Assembly: GCF_025642745.1 (NCBI RefSeq)
Contig: NZ_JANZKP010000001.1
Span: 62,001 to 126,000 of the forward strand
Length of the DNA: 64,000 nt
Reading direction: 5' to 3'
Source: Cellulomonas sp. RIT-PI-Y
GTDB taxonomy: Bacteria > Actinomycetota > Actinomycetes > Actinomycetales > Cellulomonadaceae
Within the stretch, counting starts at the first letter, position 1; every line of letters begins with the position of its first letter. Below are positions 41,496 to 50,063 of the stretch, piece after piece. The notes under the pieces were generated by a model, which worked only from the letters and a program-made list of their open reading frames with translations, had not been told where the DNA came from and searched no databases. The translations under genes were made by a program, and so were the position numbers.

Positions 41496-42418
41496 CGGCT
41501 CACTCCTTGGTTCACAGTGGCAGGGGGAAAAGTCGGTGCCGGACGACTCACGCCGAAGGTGGGCGCGGTCGCCGTCGTACGAGGGGTGGGCAGGGCGGCG
41601 GTCCCGCCGTGCACCGGTCGGTAGACCGAGCCCCGGGCGACCGGGACCCGCTCCCAGTCGCCGTCCACCCCGATGGTGGTCTCCGCCGCGCCGAGCACGA
41701 GGAATCCGCCCGGACGCAGGACCCGGTGCACCCGGCCGAGGATCGCCCGCTTGGTGGCCAGGTCGAAGTAGATGAGCACGTTGCGCAGGAACACCAGGTC
41801 GAAGGGTCCCAGCGGCGGAGCGTCCAGCAGGTTGTGCCGCTGGAACGTGATGGTGCGCCGCAGCTCCTCGGCGATCTGCCAGTCCGCACCCGAGCGGCGG
41901 AAGTGCCGGACGAGCATGGGGGCGGGCAGGCCGCGGTTGACCTCGAGCTGCGAGTACCGCCCCTCCTTGGCCTGGTTCAGCACCTGGTCGGACAGGTCGG
42001 TGGCCACGATCTCGGTGCGGGTGGACGGACCGAGGATCTCGGCCAGCGTCATCGCGATCGAGTACGGTTCCTGGCCGGTGGAGCAGGCCGCGGACCACAC
42101 CCGCAGCCGGTCCAGCACCGGACGTTCGGCACGCAGCGCGGGCAGCATGTGCGTCCGCAGCGCGCTGAACGGGGTGGAGTCACGGAACCAGGAGGTCTCG
42201 TTGGTGGTCAGCGCCTCGACGACGGCGACCAGGTCCGGCTCACGGCGGCCGGTGCGCACGGAGGTGACGTAGGCGTCCACCCCGGAGTGCCCGCCCTCGC
42301 GGGCCAGCGGGAGCAGCCGGCTCTCGACCAGGTACTCCTTGCCCGGTTCCAGCTGGATGGCGCTGCGCCGTCGGACCAGGTCCGCGACGAAGTCGAAGGT
42401 CTCGCGGGTCAGGCTCAT
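41492..42418 (-). CDS. cheR: Chemotaxis protein methyltransferase CheR
   Basis: This 308-residue S-adenosylmethionine-dependent enzyme methylates glutamates on MCPs. It has the N-terminal helical domain (FDFVADLVRRRSAIQLEPGKEYLVESRL) and the SAM domain with NETSWFRDSTPF, RVWSAACSTGQEPYSIAM, EIVATDLSDQVLNQAKEG and FDLVFLRNVLIYFD. The last ~40 residues are a Pro/Thr-rich tail. Its ATG overlaps the cheB stop (ATGA). Confidence 0.95.
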   Translation of the reverse strand: MSLTRETFDFVADLVRRRSAIQLEPGKEYLVESRLLPLAREGGHSGVDAYVTSVRTGRREPDLVAVVEALTTNETSWFRDSTPFSALRTHMLPALRAERPVLDRLRVWSAACSTGQEPYSIAMTLAEILGPSTRTEIVATDLSDQVLNQAKEGRYSQLEVNRGLPAPMLVRHFRRSGADWQIAEELRRTITFQRHNLLDAPPLGPFDLVFLRNVLIYFDLATKRAILGRVHRVLRPGGFLVLGAAETTIGVDGDWERVPVARGSVYRPVHGGTAALPTPRTTATAPTFGVSRPAPTFPPATVNQGVSR

Positions 42419-43551
42419 GACCGGCCTCCGCTCGGGACGGCGGTGCCGCTGCGCGCGAGCACCGATTCGATGGCCGGCGCGACCTCGCCGACCGGCAGGA
42501 TTCTGTGGGCCAGGCCCGCGGTGGCGACCGCTCCCGGCATGCCCCACACGACACTGGTCGGCTCGTCCTGGACCAGGACGGTGCCACCGGCACTGACCAC
42601 GTCCTCGCAGCCGGTCCGGCCGTCGGCGCCCATGCCGGTCAGGACCACCGCGAGCACCTTCCCGCCGAACTCCTTGACCGCGGACCGGAAGAGCACGTCC
42701 ACCGAGGGCCGGCAGAAGTTCACCGGCGGGCCGTCGGTGATCGCGACCCGCAGCGTGCCCGCCGAGCGGCGCAGCTCCAGGTGGTGATCGCCGGGGGCGA
42801 CGTAGACCGTGCCGGGCGTGAGCACGTCGCCGTCGGCGGCCTCGACCACGGTGGCCGGACCGAGCCGGTCCAGCCGGGCGGCCAGCTGACGGGTGAACAC
42901 CGGAGGCATGTGCTGCACGAGCAGCACCGGCACCGGCGGCGGCGCGGACAGGTTGCTCAGCACCTTGGACAGCGCCTCGGGACCACCGGTCGACGACCCG
43001 ACGATCAGCGCCTGCACCGGATGCACCGGCGGCATCGGCCGGGTGGCGACCGGTCCACGGGCGGCCGGGCGGAGCGGCGGAGCGGCCTGGGTGGGCACGC
43101 TCGCGCGGATCTCGGGTCGAGCGGTGGCCGGTGTGCCGGTGCCGTGCGGCACCAGGGCCTTGATCTTGGGAATCAGCTGACTGGCGACCTGGGCCAGCGA
43201 CTCCTGCACACTGCCCACGTTCGCAGGCTTGGTGACGTAGTCGGTGGCCCCGGCGACCAGGGCGTCCAGGGTGGCGGACGCCCCGCGCTCGGTCAGCGTG
43301 GAGAACATGATGATCGGCATGGTGTGCCGACCGCGACGCAGCGCGCGCACCGCCTCGATGCCGTTCATCTCCGGCATCTCGATGTCCATCGTCACCAGGT
43401 CGGGACCGAGCTGGTCGACCTTCGACAGGGCGATCTTGCCGTTCGAGGCGAACCCGACCACCTCGATGTCGGGATCGCGGGAGAGCGAGTCGGTGACCAG
43501 CCGGCGCACGACGACCGAGTCGTCCACCACCAGCACCCTGATCCGGGTCAC
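42415..43551 (-). CDS. cheB: Protein-glutamate methylesterase CheB
   Basis: CheB removes methyl groups from MCP glutamates when phosphorylated. The 378 residues contain a receiver domain (VLVVDDSVVVRRLV, TMDIEMPEMNG, KPANVGS), a Pro/Ala linker and the esterase domain with the Ser in VGSSTGGPEALSKVL, the His in VLLVQHMP and the Asp in LTGMGADGRTGCE. The GTG start at 43551 has AGAGG at proper spacing; ATG 43557 is too close to it. It is the first gene of the leftward cheB-R-Y-X-Y-X operon. Confidence 0.94.
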   Translation of the reverse strand: MTRIRVLVVDDSVVVRRLVTDSLSRDPDIEVVGFASNGKIALSKVDQLGPDLVTMDIEMPEMNGIEAVRALRRGRHTMPIIMFSTLTERGASATLDALVAGATDYVTKPANVGSVQESLAQVASQLIPKIKALVPHGTGTPATARPEIRASVPTQAAPPLRPAARGPVATRPMPPVHPVQALIVGSSTGGPEALSKVLSNLSAPPPVPVLLVQHMPPVFTRQLAARLDRLGPATVVEAADGDVLTPGTVYVAPGDHHLELRRSAGTLRVAITDGPPVNFCRPSVDVLFRSAVKEFGGKVLAVVLTGMGADGRTGCEDVVSAGGTVLVQDEPTSVVWGMPGAVATAGLAHRILPVGEVAPAIESVLARSGTAVPSGGRS

Positions 43552-43567
43552 GAGCATCCTCTTCTCT

Positions 43568-43595
43568 CTCACCACCGGCCGTCCCTGGCCGACAT
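43568..43595 (+). promoter_or_regulatory. Weak FliA-like box on the rightward strand
   Basis: CTCA (43568-43571) and GCCGACAT (43588-43595) are 16 bases apart, about 145 bases before the calpain-like gene and next to the che promoter on the other strand. Spacing and -10 differ slightly from the others, so this is tentative. Confidence 0.3.
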
Positions 43596-43598
43596 CTC

Positions 43599-43627
43599 CC
43601 CATCGGTCGGGGGGCAGGGGTTCTGAG
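43599..43627 (-). promoter_or_regulatory. FliA-type promoter of the che operon
   Basis: On the leftward strand CTCA (43624-43627) and CCGATGGG (43599-43606) are separated by exactly 17 bases, about 48 bases before the cheB start. The same boxes with the same spacing precede two other motility units (47723-47751, 49460-49488). The -10 resembles the GCCGATAA of FliA/WhiG sigma factors. Confidence 0.6.
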
Positions 43628-43740
43628 CGACCGCGGGGTGCGGGTGCGGGTGAGGTGTGAGCCGGCGATGCAGGCGAATGGCGCGACGGGGCCCGTGAGG
43701 GCACTGTGATGTTCCCCGGCGCAGTGCAGGACGGAGGATC

Positions 43741-44925
43741 ATGACGGACCCGGTGATCGACACCGCCGCTGTGGCGCGGATCGGGACGGCGGTGCACGGC
43801 CGGGACAGCCTCGACGCCGCCGCCCTCGACGTCTCGATCATCCGAGCCGTCCCGGTCACGCCCACCCGTGCCGAGACCTACGCGATCGATGCCCTCCTCG
43901 ACGACGACGCCGAGCGCAGCCGCACCCCTCTCGGCGCCCTGCTCACCGGCGTCGCGGCCGGGTCCCTGCGCCCCGCCGGACTGCTCGCCGCGCTCCTGGC
44001 ACCGCCCGTCGCCGGCCGGCGACGGATCGACTCCCTGCTCGAGGCCCACCGCACCGTGGACCCCGGCCCGGTCCGGGACCTGTCCTCCCTGCTCCTCCGG
44101 GCCGCGGACAGCACGCAGGTGCGGACTCTGGCCGACCGGTTCCGGTTCGTCGAACCCCGGTTCCTGGACGGGGACCGGATCGACACGGCGTCCGACCCGG
44201 TGCGGTTCACCCTGACCGAGGTGCGCGAGCGGGGGATCGCGCAGGGCCGGGCCGACGACTGCTGGCTGCTGGCCGGGATCGGGGCGACCGCAGCGGTGGA
44301 CGTCGAGTCGGTGCGCGGGAACATCACGGTGCACGCCAACGGGACGTACACGGTGACGGTGTACAGGAACCGGAAGCCGGTACGGGTGACGGTCACCGGG
44401 TGGGTGCCGAGGAACGAGCACGGCCGTGCGGTGTACGCCGGACGACGCTCCGGCGGTGGGCGTGCGCCCAGCTGGTTGTCGATCTACGAGAAGGCGGCGG
44501 CACAGGTCCTCGGTGACGGGAGCTACGCCGGTCTCACCGCCGGGCGACCGTCCACCGGTATCTCCGCCGTCACCGGCCGACCCACCGACTTCCTCTCCAC
44601 CAGCCCCCTGCCGTTCACCGGGAGCCGGACCCTCGCACGCGTCCAGCAGGCGTTGGACGACCGGCAGCCCGTCTCGGCCCTGACGACCTGGCGGATCACC
44701 GACGACTCGATCTCGTCCTGGCACGTCTACTACGTCGCCGGGATCCGGGGCGACCGGATCGTCGTGCAGAACCCGTGGGGCAGGGGCGGTTCCGGAACCG
44801 ACGCGAACGTGGCCGGGACGCTGCTCCTCACCGAGGACGAGTTCGACCGCACGTTCGCCTGGGCCAGCGCGGGGCGGAGCCGACCCGGACGCCGCGGCCT
44901 TCGACGCCGGCGGGCCCGGTCCTGA
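43741..44925 (+). CDS. Calpain-like cysteine peptidase (family C2)
   Basis: A 394-residue protein with a C2 protease core: Cys174 in GRADDCWLLAGIGA, His328 in SSWHVYYVAGI and Asn344 in VVQNPWGRGG, the full calpain triad. The N-terminal ~150 residues are Ala/Leu/Arg-rich and unassigned. There is no signal peptide and no calcium-binding EF hand. ATG 43741 with GGAGGATC upstream. It is transcribed away from cheB across a 189-base region that carries the che promoter, so it could be co-regulated with motility. Bacterial calpain-like enzymes are poorly studied and the substrate is unknown. Confidence 0.85.
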   Translation: MTDPVIDTAAVARIGTAVHGRDSLDAAALDVSIIRAVPVTPTRAETYAIDALLDDDAERSRTPLGALLTGVAAGSLRPAGLLAALLAPPVAGRRRIDSLLEAHRTVDPGPVRDLSSLLLRAADSTQVRTLADRFRFVEPRFLDGDRIDTASDPVRFTLTEVRERGIAQGRADDCWLLAGIGATAAVDVESVRGNITVHANGTYTVTVYRNRKPVRVTVTGWVPRNEHGRAVYAGRRSGGGRAPSWLSIYEKAAAQVLGDGSYAGLTAGRPSTGISAVTGRPTDFLSTSPLPFTGSRTLARVQQALDDRQPVSALTTWRITDDSISSWHVYYVAGIRGDRIVVQNPWGRGGSGTDANVAGTLLLTEDEFDRTFAWASAGRSRPGRRGLRRRRARS

Positions 44926-44933
44926 GAACGCCG

Positions 44934-44981
44934 CACGCCCCACGCCCGCGGCGGCGGCCGGGGCGTGAGGTGTGGGGCGTG
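44934..44981. terminator. Inverted repeat between calpain-like and MCP genes
   Basis: CACGCCCC (44934-44941) and GGGGCGTG (44974-44981) pair around a GC-rich loop that can form a second small stem. It lies between two convergent stops and may be a bidirectional terminator. Confidence 0.5.
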
Positions 44982-44984
44982 GGG

Positions 44985-46580
44985 TCAGAACCGGAACCGC
45001 GCGACCCGCTCGTGCAGTTCCGAGGACAGGCCCGCCAGTTCGGTGATCTGCTCGGAGACCTGGTCCAGACCGGCCACCGAGCGGGTCGCGGCACCCGCGA
45101 CCCCGGTGATCGCCCCGGCGATCTCCCCCGAGCCGGTGGCGGCCTCGGTGGCGGAGCGGGACATCTCCGTGGTGGTCGCGGTCTGCTCCTCCACCGCGCT
45201 GGCGATGGTCAGCTGGTAGTCGTTGATCCCCGCGATCGTCTGGGTGATCTCCCCGATCGCGATCACGGCGGCCCGGGTCTCGTCCTGGATGGCGTCCACC
45301 CGGCGGGCGATGTCCTCGGTCGCCTTGGCGGTCTCCTGGGCCAGTTCCTTGACCTCACCGGCGACGACCGCGAAGCCCTTGCCCGCCTCCCCCGCACGCG
45401 CCGCCTCGATCGTCGCGTTCAGGGCCAGCAGGTTGGTCTGCTCCGCGATGCTGGTGATCACCTTCACCACGTTGCCGATCTCCTGGCTGGACTCGCCGAG
45501 CCGGGTGACCTGCTCGTTGGTGGCGGCGGCGACCTCGGTGGCCTGACCGGCGACCTTGGCCGCCTGCGAGGCGTTCTGCGCGATCTCCCGGATCGACGCG
45601 CCCATCTGCTCGGCGCCCGCGGCCACGCTCTGCACATTGCGCGAGACCTGCTCGGCGGCACTGGCGACCACCCCGGCCTGCTGACTGGTCTGGCTGGTGC
45701 CGTCCACCGCCTCGCCGCTGGCCGAGGTCAGGTGGTCGGCGGTGCGCTGCACGGAGGCCGCGGCCTGCTCCACCTGGGTCAGCGCGGTGCGCAACGATCC
45801 CTGCGCGGCGGACAGCGCGTCCGCCATCGCCCCGGTCTCGTCCCGCCAGACCACCGGGGCCTCGACGGTCAGGTCGCCGTCGGCCATCGCCTCCAGCGAG
45901 TGCTGCACGGTCCGCACCGCCCCGGTGATCCGCCGGGTGACCAGCACGGCCAGCAGCCCGGACAGCCCGGCGCCGACCACGAACGCGACCGCCAGGATCA
46001 TGATGGTGCGGTCCACCTCGGCCTGGGACCGGACCAGGATCTGCTCCACCTGGGCGTCGATCTGGCCCTGCGCCAGCGCCAGCGCCCGTCCCGCCCACTC
46101 CGGGTCGGCGGACACGTCCCCGGCCAGCGCGACCGCGACCGCGTCGATGTCCCCGGCCTGGACCAGCGGCATCACGGTGCCGTCCCGGTAGGCCAGCCAG
46201 GCGTCCCAGCGGGTGACGAAGTCGCTCCACTGCTGGGTGTCCGACTCGGGGTACCCGCTGATCAGCTCGATCTGGGCGGCGACGTCCTGGTCGTTCCACT
46301 CCGAGGAGGTGAGCAGTTGCTCGCGCAGGCTGTCGTCGGTGGCCTCCGCGGCCCGGTGCACCAGCAGATGGCTGCGGGCCTGCCCGGTGCGCAGCTCCGC
46401 CATCGCGGTCTGCAGGTCACCGGTCAGCCCGGACATCTCCTCCAGGTTCTGCCCGGCGCGGTACAGCGCCAGCGCCCCGGTGCCGCCCACGGCCGCGAAG
46501 GTGCCGCCCAGCACCAGCAGCGTCACCGCGATCTTCACCGCGACCGGCCGGTCCCAGAACCACGCGTTGCGACGGGACAT
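44985..46580 (-). CDS. Methyl-accepting chemotaxis protein (sugar-linked)
   Basis: A 531-residue MCP: TM1 ([21 protein letters not shown]), a four-helix-bundle outside domain (about 35-190), TM2 ([22 protein letters not shown]), HAMP, then the signalling coiled coil with hub [19 protein letters not shown]. There is no C-terminal CheR-tethering pentapeptide (ends RVARFRF). Its ATG overlaps the stop of the sugar-binding lipoprotein gene (TGATG), which suggests the lipoprotein is its ligand-loaded partner. Confidence 0.94.
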   Translation of the reverse strand: MSRRNAWFWDRPVAVKIAVTLLVLGGTFAAVGGTGALALYRAGQNLEEMSGLTGDLQTAMAELRTGQARSHLLVHRAAEATDDSLREQLLTSSEWNDQDVAAQIELISGYPESDTQQWSDFVTRWDAWLAYRDGTVMPLVQAGDIDAVAVALAGDVSADPEWAGRALALAQGQIDAQVEQILVRSQAEVDRTIMILAVAFVVGAGLSGLLAVLVTRRITGAVRTVQHSLEAMADGDLTVEAPVVWRDETGAMADALSAAQGSLRTALTQVEQAAASVQRTADHLTSASGEAVDGTSQTSQQAGVVASAAEQVSRNVQSVAAGAEQMGASIREIAQNASQAAKVAGQATEVAAATNEQVTRLGESSQEIGNVVKVITSIAEQTNLLALNATIEAARAGEAGKGFAVVAGEVKELAQETAKATEDIARRVDAIQDETRAAVIAIGEITQTIAGINDYQLTIASAVEEQTATTTEMSRSATEAATGSGEIAGAITGVAGAATRSVAGLDQVSEQITELAGLSSELHERVARFRF

Positions 46581-47674
46581 CAGCTCAGCTCCTGTGCGGT
46601 GTAGGTGCCGCCGTCGACCAGGACGGCGCGGTAGTTCTGCTCGGTGACCACCTGCGGGGCCAGCAGGTACGACGGCACGACGATCACGCCGTTGTCGTAG
46701 GAGGTGGTGTCGTTCACCTCGGGCTCGGTGCCGCTGAGCAGCGCGTGCACCATCTGCACGGTCACCTCGGCCAGCTGGCGGGTGTCCTTGAAGATGGTCG
46801 CGTACTGCTCGCCCGCGGCCACCGACTTGGCGGAGGCCAGCTCGGCGTCCTGCCCGGTCACCACCGGCTGCGGCAGCCCGGCCTGGTCCACCGCCTCCAG
46901 GATCGCGATCGAGATGCCGTCGTAGGGCGAGAGCACGCCGTCCAACCGGGCACCGGCGGTGTAGCGCGGCAGCAGCTCGGCCATCCGGGCAGTGGCGTTC
47001 TTCGGGTCCCAGCGCTCGGTGGCGATCTGGTCGAAGGCGGTCTCACCGGAGCCGACCACCAGCACACCGGAGTCCAGGTACGGCTGCAGCACCTGCATCG
47101 CGCCGTCGTAGAACACGGTGGCGTTGTTGTCGTCCGCGGACCCGGCGAACAGCTCGATGGTGAACGGGCCGCTCGCGCCGGTCGGCTCACCGGCGGCGTC
47201 CAGCACACCGAGTCCCTGCAACAGGGTGGTGGCCTGCTGCACGCCGACCCGGGCGTTGTCGAAGCTGGCGTAGTAGTCCACGTCGCCGGACTCGCGGATC
47301 AGCCGGTCGTAGGCGATCACCGGGATGTCGGCGGCGGCCGCGTCGGCCAGCACGTCCTTCAGCGCGACGCCGTCGATCGAACCGACCACCAGTGCGTCCG
47401 CGCCCTCGGCGATCATCTCCTGCAGCTGCTCGACCTGGGTGGGCACGTCGTCCTCGGCGTACCGCAGGTCCACATCGTAGGCCAGCGCCTCGAGCTGGGA
47501 CTGCACGTTGTCCCCGTCCGCGATCCAGCGCTCCGAGGCGGTGGTCGGCATCGCGACCCCCACCAGCGGGCGATCGCCGTCATCGGCACCCGCGGCCGTG
47601 CACGCGGACAGACCGGCGGTCCCGATCAGGCCCACGACCGCCACCGCGGCCGACCGACGCCATCTCTGCGGCAT
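46580..47674 (-). CDS. Periplasmic-type sugar-binding lipoprotein (ChvE/XylF-like)
   Basis: A 364-residue substrate-binding protein: lipoprotein signal with lipobox LSAC (residues 22-25), then the type I periplasmic-binding fold ([74 protein letters not shown]). The DYYASFDN and GQDAE motifs resemble ChvE and xylose/multiple-sugar receptors. No ABC permease or ATPase gene is adjacent. Instead an MCP gene overlaps its stop. It therefore probably works as a chemoreceptor input. Start ATG at 47674. Confidence 0.9.
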   Translation of the reverse strand: MPQRWRRSAAVAVVGLIGTAGLSACTAAGADDGDRPLVGVAMPTTASERWIADGDNVQSQLEALAYDVDLRYAEDDVPTQVEQLQEMIAEGADALVVGSIDGVALKDVLADAAAADIPVIAYDRLIRESGDVDYYASFDNARVGVQQATTLLQGLGVLDAAGEPTGASGPFTIELFAGSADDNNATVFYDGAMQVLQPYLDSGVLVVGSGETAFDQIATERWDPKNATARMAELLPRYTAGARLDGVLSPYDGISIAILEAVDQAGLPQPVVTGQDAELASAKSVAAGEQYATIFKDTRQLAEVTVQMVHALLSGTEPEVNDTTSYDNGVIVVPSYLLAPQVVTEQNYRAVLVDGGTYTAQELS

Positions 47675-47722
47675 CCGTTGACTCCCTCGTCGTCGGGCAC
47701 TCCCCTGGCGCCCCTCGCACCG

Positions 47723-47751
47723 CCCATCGGACGGCGACCCGGGCCTGTGAG
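47723..47751 (-). promoter_or_regulatory. FliA-type promoter of the lipoprotein-MCP operon
   Basis: CTCA (47748-47751) and CCGATGGG (47723-47730) on the leftward strand are 17 bases apart, about 50 bases before the lipoprotein start. The boxes are identical to those of the che operon. Confidence 0.6.
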
Positions 47752-47777
47752 CGTTCACCCGCTGTTTCCCCTGAATG

Positions 47778-47820
47778 CGCCGACGGCCCCGCACCCGTGG
47801 GGGGTGCGGGGCCGTCGGCG
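47778..47820 (-). terminator. Terminator after the second MCP gene
   Basis: A perfect 19-bp stem (arms 47778-47796 and 47802-47820, starting CGCCGACGGCCCC) has a 5-base loop, 7 bases past the MCP stop. It insulates the MCP gene from the next promoter. Confidence 0.9.
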
Positions 47821-47827
47821 ACCGTGC

Positions 47828-49420
47828 TCAGTAGCTGAAGCGGGACACCCGTCCGCGCAGGTCCTCGGACAGCCGAGCCAGCTCGTCGATGGCCGAGCCC
47901 ATCTGGCCCAGGGTCTGGCTGGAGGAGTTGGCGGCCGACGCGACGCCGGTGATGTTGTTGGCGATCTCGCCCGAGCCGGTCGCGGCCTCCGCCACCGACC
48001 GGGACATCTCCGTGGTCGTCGCGGTCTGCTCCTCCACCGCCGAGGCGATCGTCAACTGATAGTCATTGATCGAGGCGATGATCGTCGAGATCTCCCCGAT
48101 CGCCACCACCGCACCCGAGGTATCCGCCTGGATCGCCTCCACCCGCCGCGCGATGTCCTCGGTCGCCTTCGCCGTCTCCTGCGCCAGCTCCTTGACCTCA
48201 CCGGCCACCACGGCAAAACCCTTACCGGCCTCCCCCGCACGCGCCGCCTCGATCGTCGCGTTCAACGCCAACAGATTCGTCTGCTCCGCGATCGACGTGA
48301 TCACCTTCACCACATTGCCGATCTCCACCGAGGACTCCCCCAGCTTCGCGACCTGATCATTCGTCACCGACGCCGCATCCGTGGCCTGACCCGCCACCTT
48401 CGCCGCCTGCGACGCGTTCTGCGCGATCTCCCGGATACTCGCCCCCATCTGCTCCGCACCCGCAGCCACCGTCTGCACGTTGCGCGACACCTGCTCCGCA
48501 GCGGCAGCCACCACACCAGCCTGCGCCGACGTCTGGTCCGACCCCGCCACCACCTGCGAGGACGCCGCCGACAACTCCTCCGCGGCAGCGGCCACCGTCT
48601 GAGCGGTCTCCACCACCCCGGAGACCAGCGCGCGCAGCGACTCCTGGGTCCGGGCGAGGTCCACGGCGAGCCGGCCGATCTCGTCCTGGCCGGTCACGTC
48701 CGCCGGCACCGTCAGGTCGCCGTCACCCGCGGCGGACAGACTGGTCGACACGCGGTGCAGACGACGCACCAGCGACCGCGCAACGGCCATGGCCACGGCG
48801 AAGGCCGCGAGCGCACCGACCAGGCCCACCGCGATCACGATCCAGTGGGACCGCGCGGCGACCGCGTCGGTGGAGGACGCCAGCTCCGCGGCCTGCTCCC
48901 CCTGACCGTCCGACTCCGCCTGCATGGCGTCCATCACCGCGGTGGTCAGCGGGCGCACCATGTCGTTGAAGTAGGTCGCGAAGCCGTCCGCGTCGCCCGC
49001 GTCGGCCAACGGGAACAGCTCGTCCTCCGCTGCCGCGTAGTAGTCGTCGAGCGCGGCCACGATTGCGTCCACGCCGGCCGGGTCCGCCGCGTTCGGGCGG
49101 TACTCGTCCAGCAGCGCGGTCAGGTCGGCCTGCCGCTCGGTGAGCTCGTCGCGCAGGGTCTGGCGGGTCTCGGCGTCGGCGATGCCGTACTGGATGACCC
49201 GGGCCCGGTCGCCCTGGTAGGAGCGCTGGATCTCGGCCAGGGTCTGCAGCGGCTGCACGTTCGCGGTGTACATCGCGGCGGCGTCCGCGCGGAGCGTCCC
49301 GAGGGCGCCGAGGGCCACCACGGCGAGCACGGCGGTCGCGACGAACATGACCGCGACCGCGGTGAGGATCTTGACCAGAACCGGCCGGTCGGCCCAGATC
49401 CGTCGCTGCGTGCTGCTCAT
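47828..49420 (-). CDS. Methyl-accepting chemotaxis protein (second)
   Basis: A 530-residue MCP with TM1 ([20 protein letters not shown]), a four-helix-bundle sensor domain, TM2 ([21 protein letters not shown]), HAMP and the signalling domain, which is almost residue-for-residue the same as in the MCP at 44985 across the hub. The coding DNA for about 48020-48560 uses unusually many G- and T-ending codons (GCG, ACG, TTG, GGT, AAT) compared with the rest of the gene. ATG 49420 follows GGAGGGG. It has its own FliA-type promoter. Confidence 0.94.
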   Translation of the reverse strand: MSSTQRRIWADRPVLVKILTAVAVMFVATAVLAVVALGALGTLRADAAAMYTANVQPLQTLAEIQRSYQGDRARVIQYGIADAETRQTLRDELTERQADLTALLDEYRPNAADPAGVDAIVAALDDYYAAAEDELFPLADAGDADGFATYFNDMVRPLTTAVMDAMQAESDGQGEQAAELASSTDAVAARSHWIVIAVGLVGALAAFAVAMAVARSLVRRLHRVSTSLSAAGDGDLTVPADVTGQDEIGRLAVDLARTQESLRALVSGVVETAQTVAAAAEELSAASSQVVAGSDQTSAQAGVVAAAAEQVSRNVQTVAAGAEQMGASIREIAQNASQAAKVAGQATDAASVTNDQVAKLGESSVEIGNVVKVITSIAEQTNLLALNATIEAARAGEAGKGFAVVAGEVKELAQETAKATEDIARRVEAIQADTSGAVVAIGEISTIIASINDYQLTIASAVEEQTATTTEMSRSVAEAATGSGEIANNITGVASAANSSSQTLGQMGSAIDELARLSEDLRGRVSRFSY

Positions 49421-49459
49421 CTGCTGTGTCCCCTCCATGGAACCGGAATGTCGAATCCC

Positions 49460-49488
49460 CCTATCGACCGGGGGCCAGCACCGCGGAG
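49460..49488 (-). promoter_or_regulatory. FliA-type promoter of the second MCP gene
   Basis: CTCC (49485-49488) and TCGATAGG (49460-49467) on the leftward strand are 17 bases apart, about 40 bases before the MCP start. It is a variant of the CTCA-N17-CCGATGGG boxes at 43599 and 47723. Confidence 0.5.
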
Positions 49489-49528
49489 AGATACCGGGAA
49501 GCGAGTTCCGGGTGAAGCGGAGGGCAGG

Positions 49529-50005
49529 TCAACGCCGCGGCGACTCCCGCCAGGCCAGGGTCGCCAGGGTGATCGCGACCGCGTCCTCGACCAGCGCACC
49601 CCGCCAGTCCGGTCCGCGTCGTGCCGCCCGGCTGCGCCAGGCGGCGCCGCCCCAGGTCCCCACCGTGGACGCGGCGGCCGCGATCAGGGCCGCCGACCAC
49701 ACCGGCCGCCTGGCCCGGCGTGCCAGCACCACCGCACCCGTCGCGGCCGACACCGCACGGCCGGAGGGACCCGGAGGATCCAGCCTGCTGGGGGTGGACG
49801 GCAGCTTGTCGCCAGTGAGCTCGCCCACCACGCCGAGCACCGCCGGCCAGCGGGTGAGGCGTCCGGCTCCCGAGCTCAGCACCGGTCCGGCGACGCCCAG
49901 ACTGGCCCGGCTGCCCGCCGCCACCCCGAGTGCGGCGGACCGCAGCAGCACCGATCCGGTGCCGGTGCGGTGACGGGAGCCGTGGCCGTGCCGGGGAGCG
50001 CTCAT
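49529..50005 (-). CDS. DUF4126 membrane protein
   Basis: A 158-residue protein with Ala/Gly-rich hydrophobic segments and the DUF4126 pattern: AAGSRASLGVAGPVL, VGELTGDKLPSTPSRLDPPG and the ending WRGALVEDAVAITLATLAW. Such proteins are small integral membrane proteins of unknown role. ATG at 50005. The gene follows the putative anti-sigma-like gene on the same strand. Confidence 0.8.
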   Translation of the reverse strand: MSAPRHGHGSRHRTGTGSVLLRSAALGVAAGSRASLGVAGPVLSSGAGRLTRWPAVLGVVGELTGDKLPSTPSRLDPPGPSGRAVSAATGAVVLARRARRPVWSAALIAAAASTVGTWGGAAWRSRAARRGPDWRGALVEDAVAITLATLAWRESPRR

Positions 50006-50063
50006 CCGACGACGCTCCCGCCGACGGCGCCGATCGGCAACCGCTGGCGGGAGCGCCGGGAGC

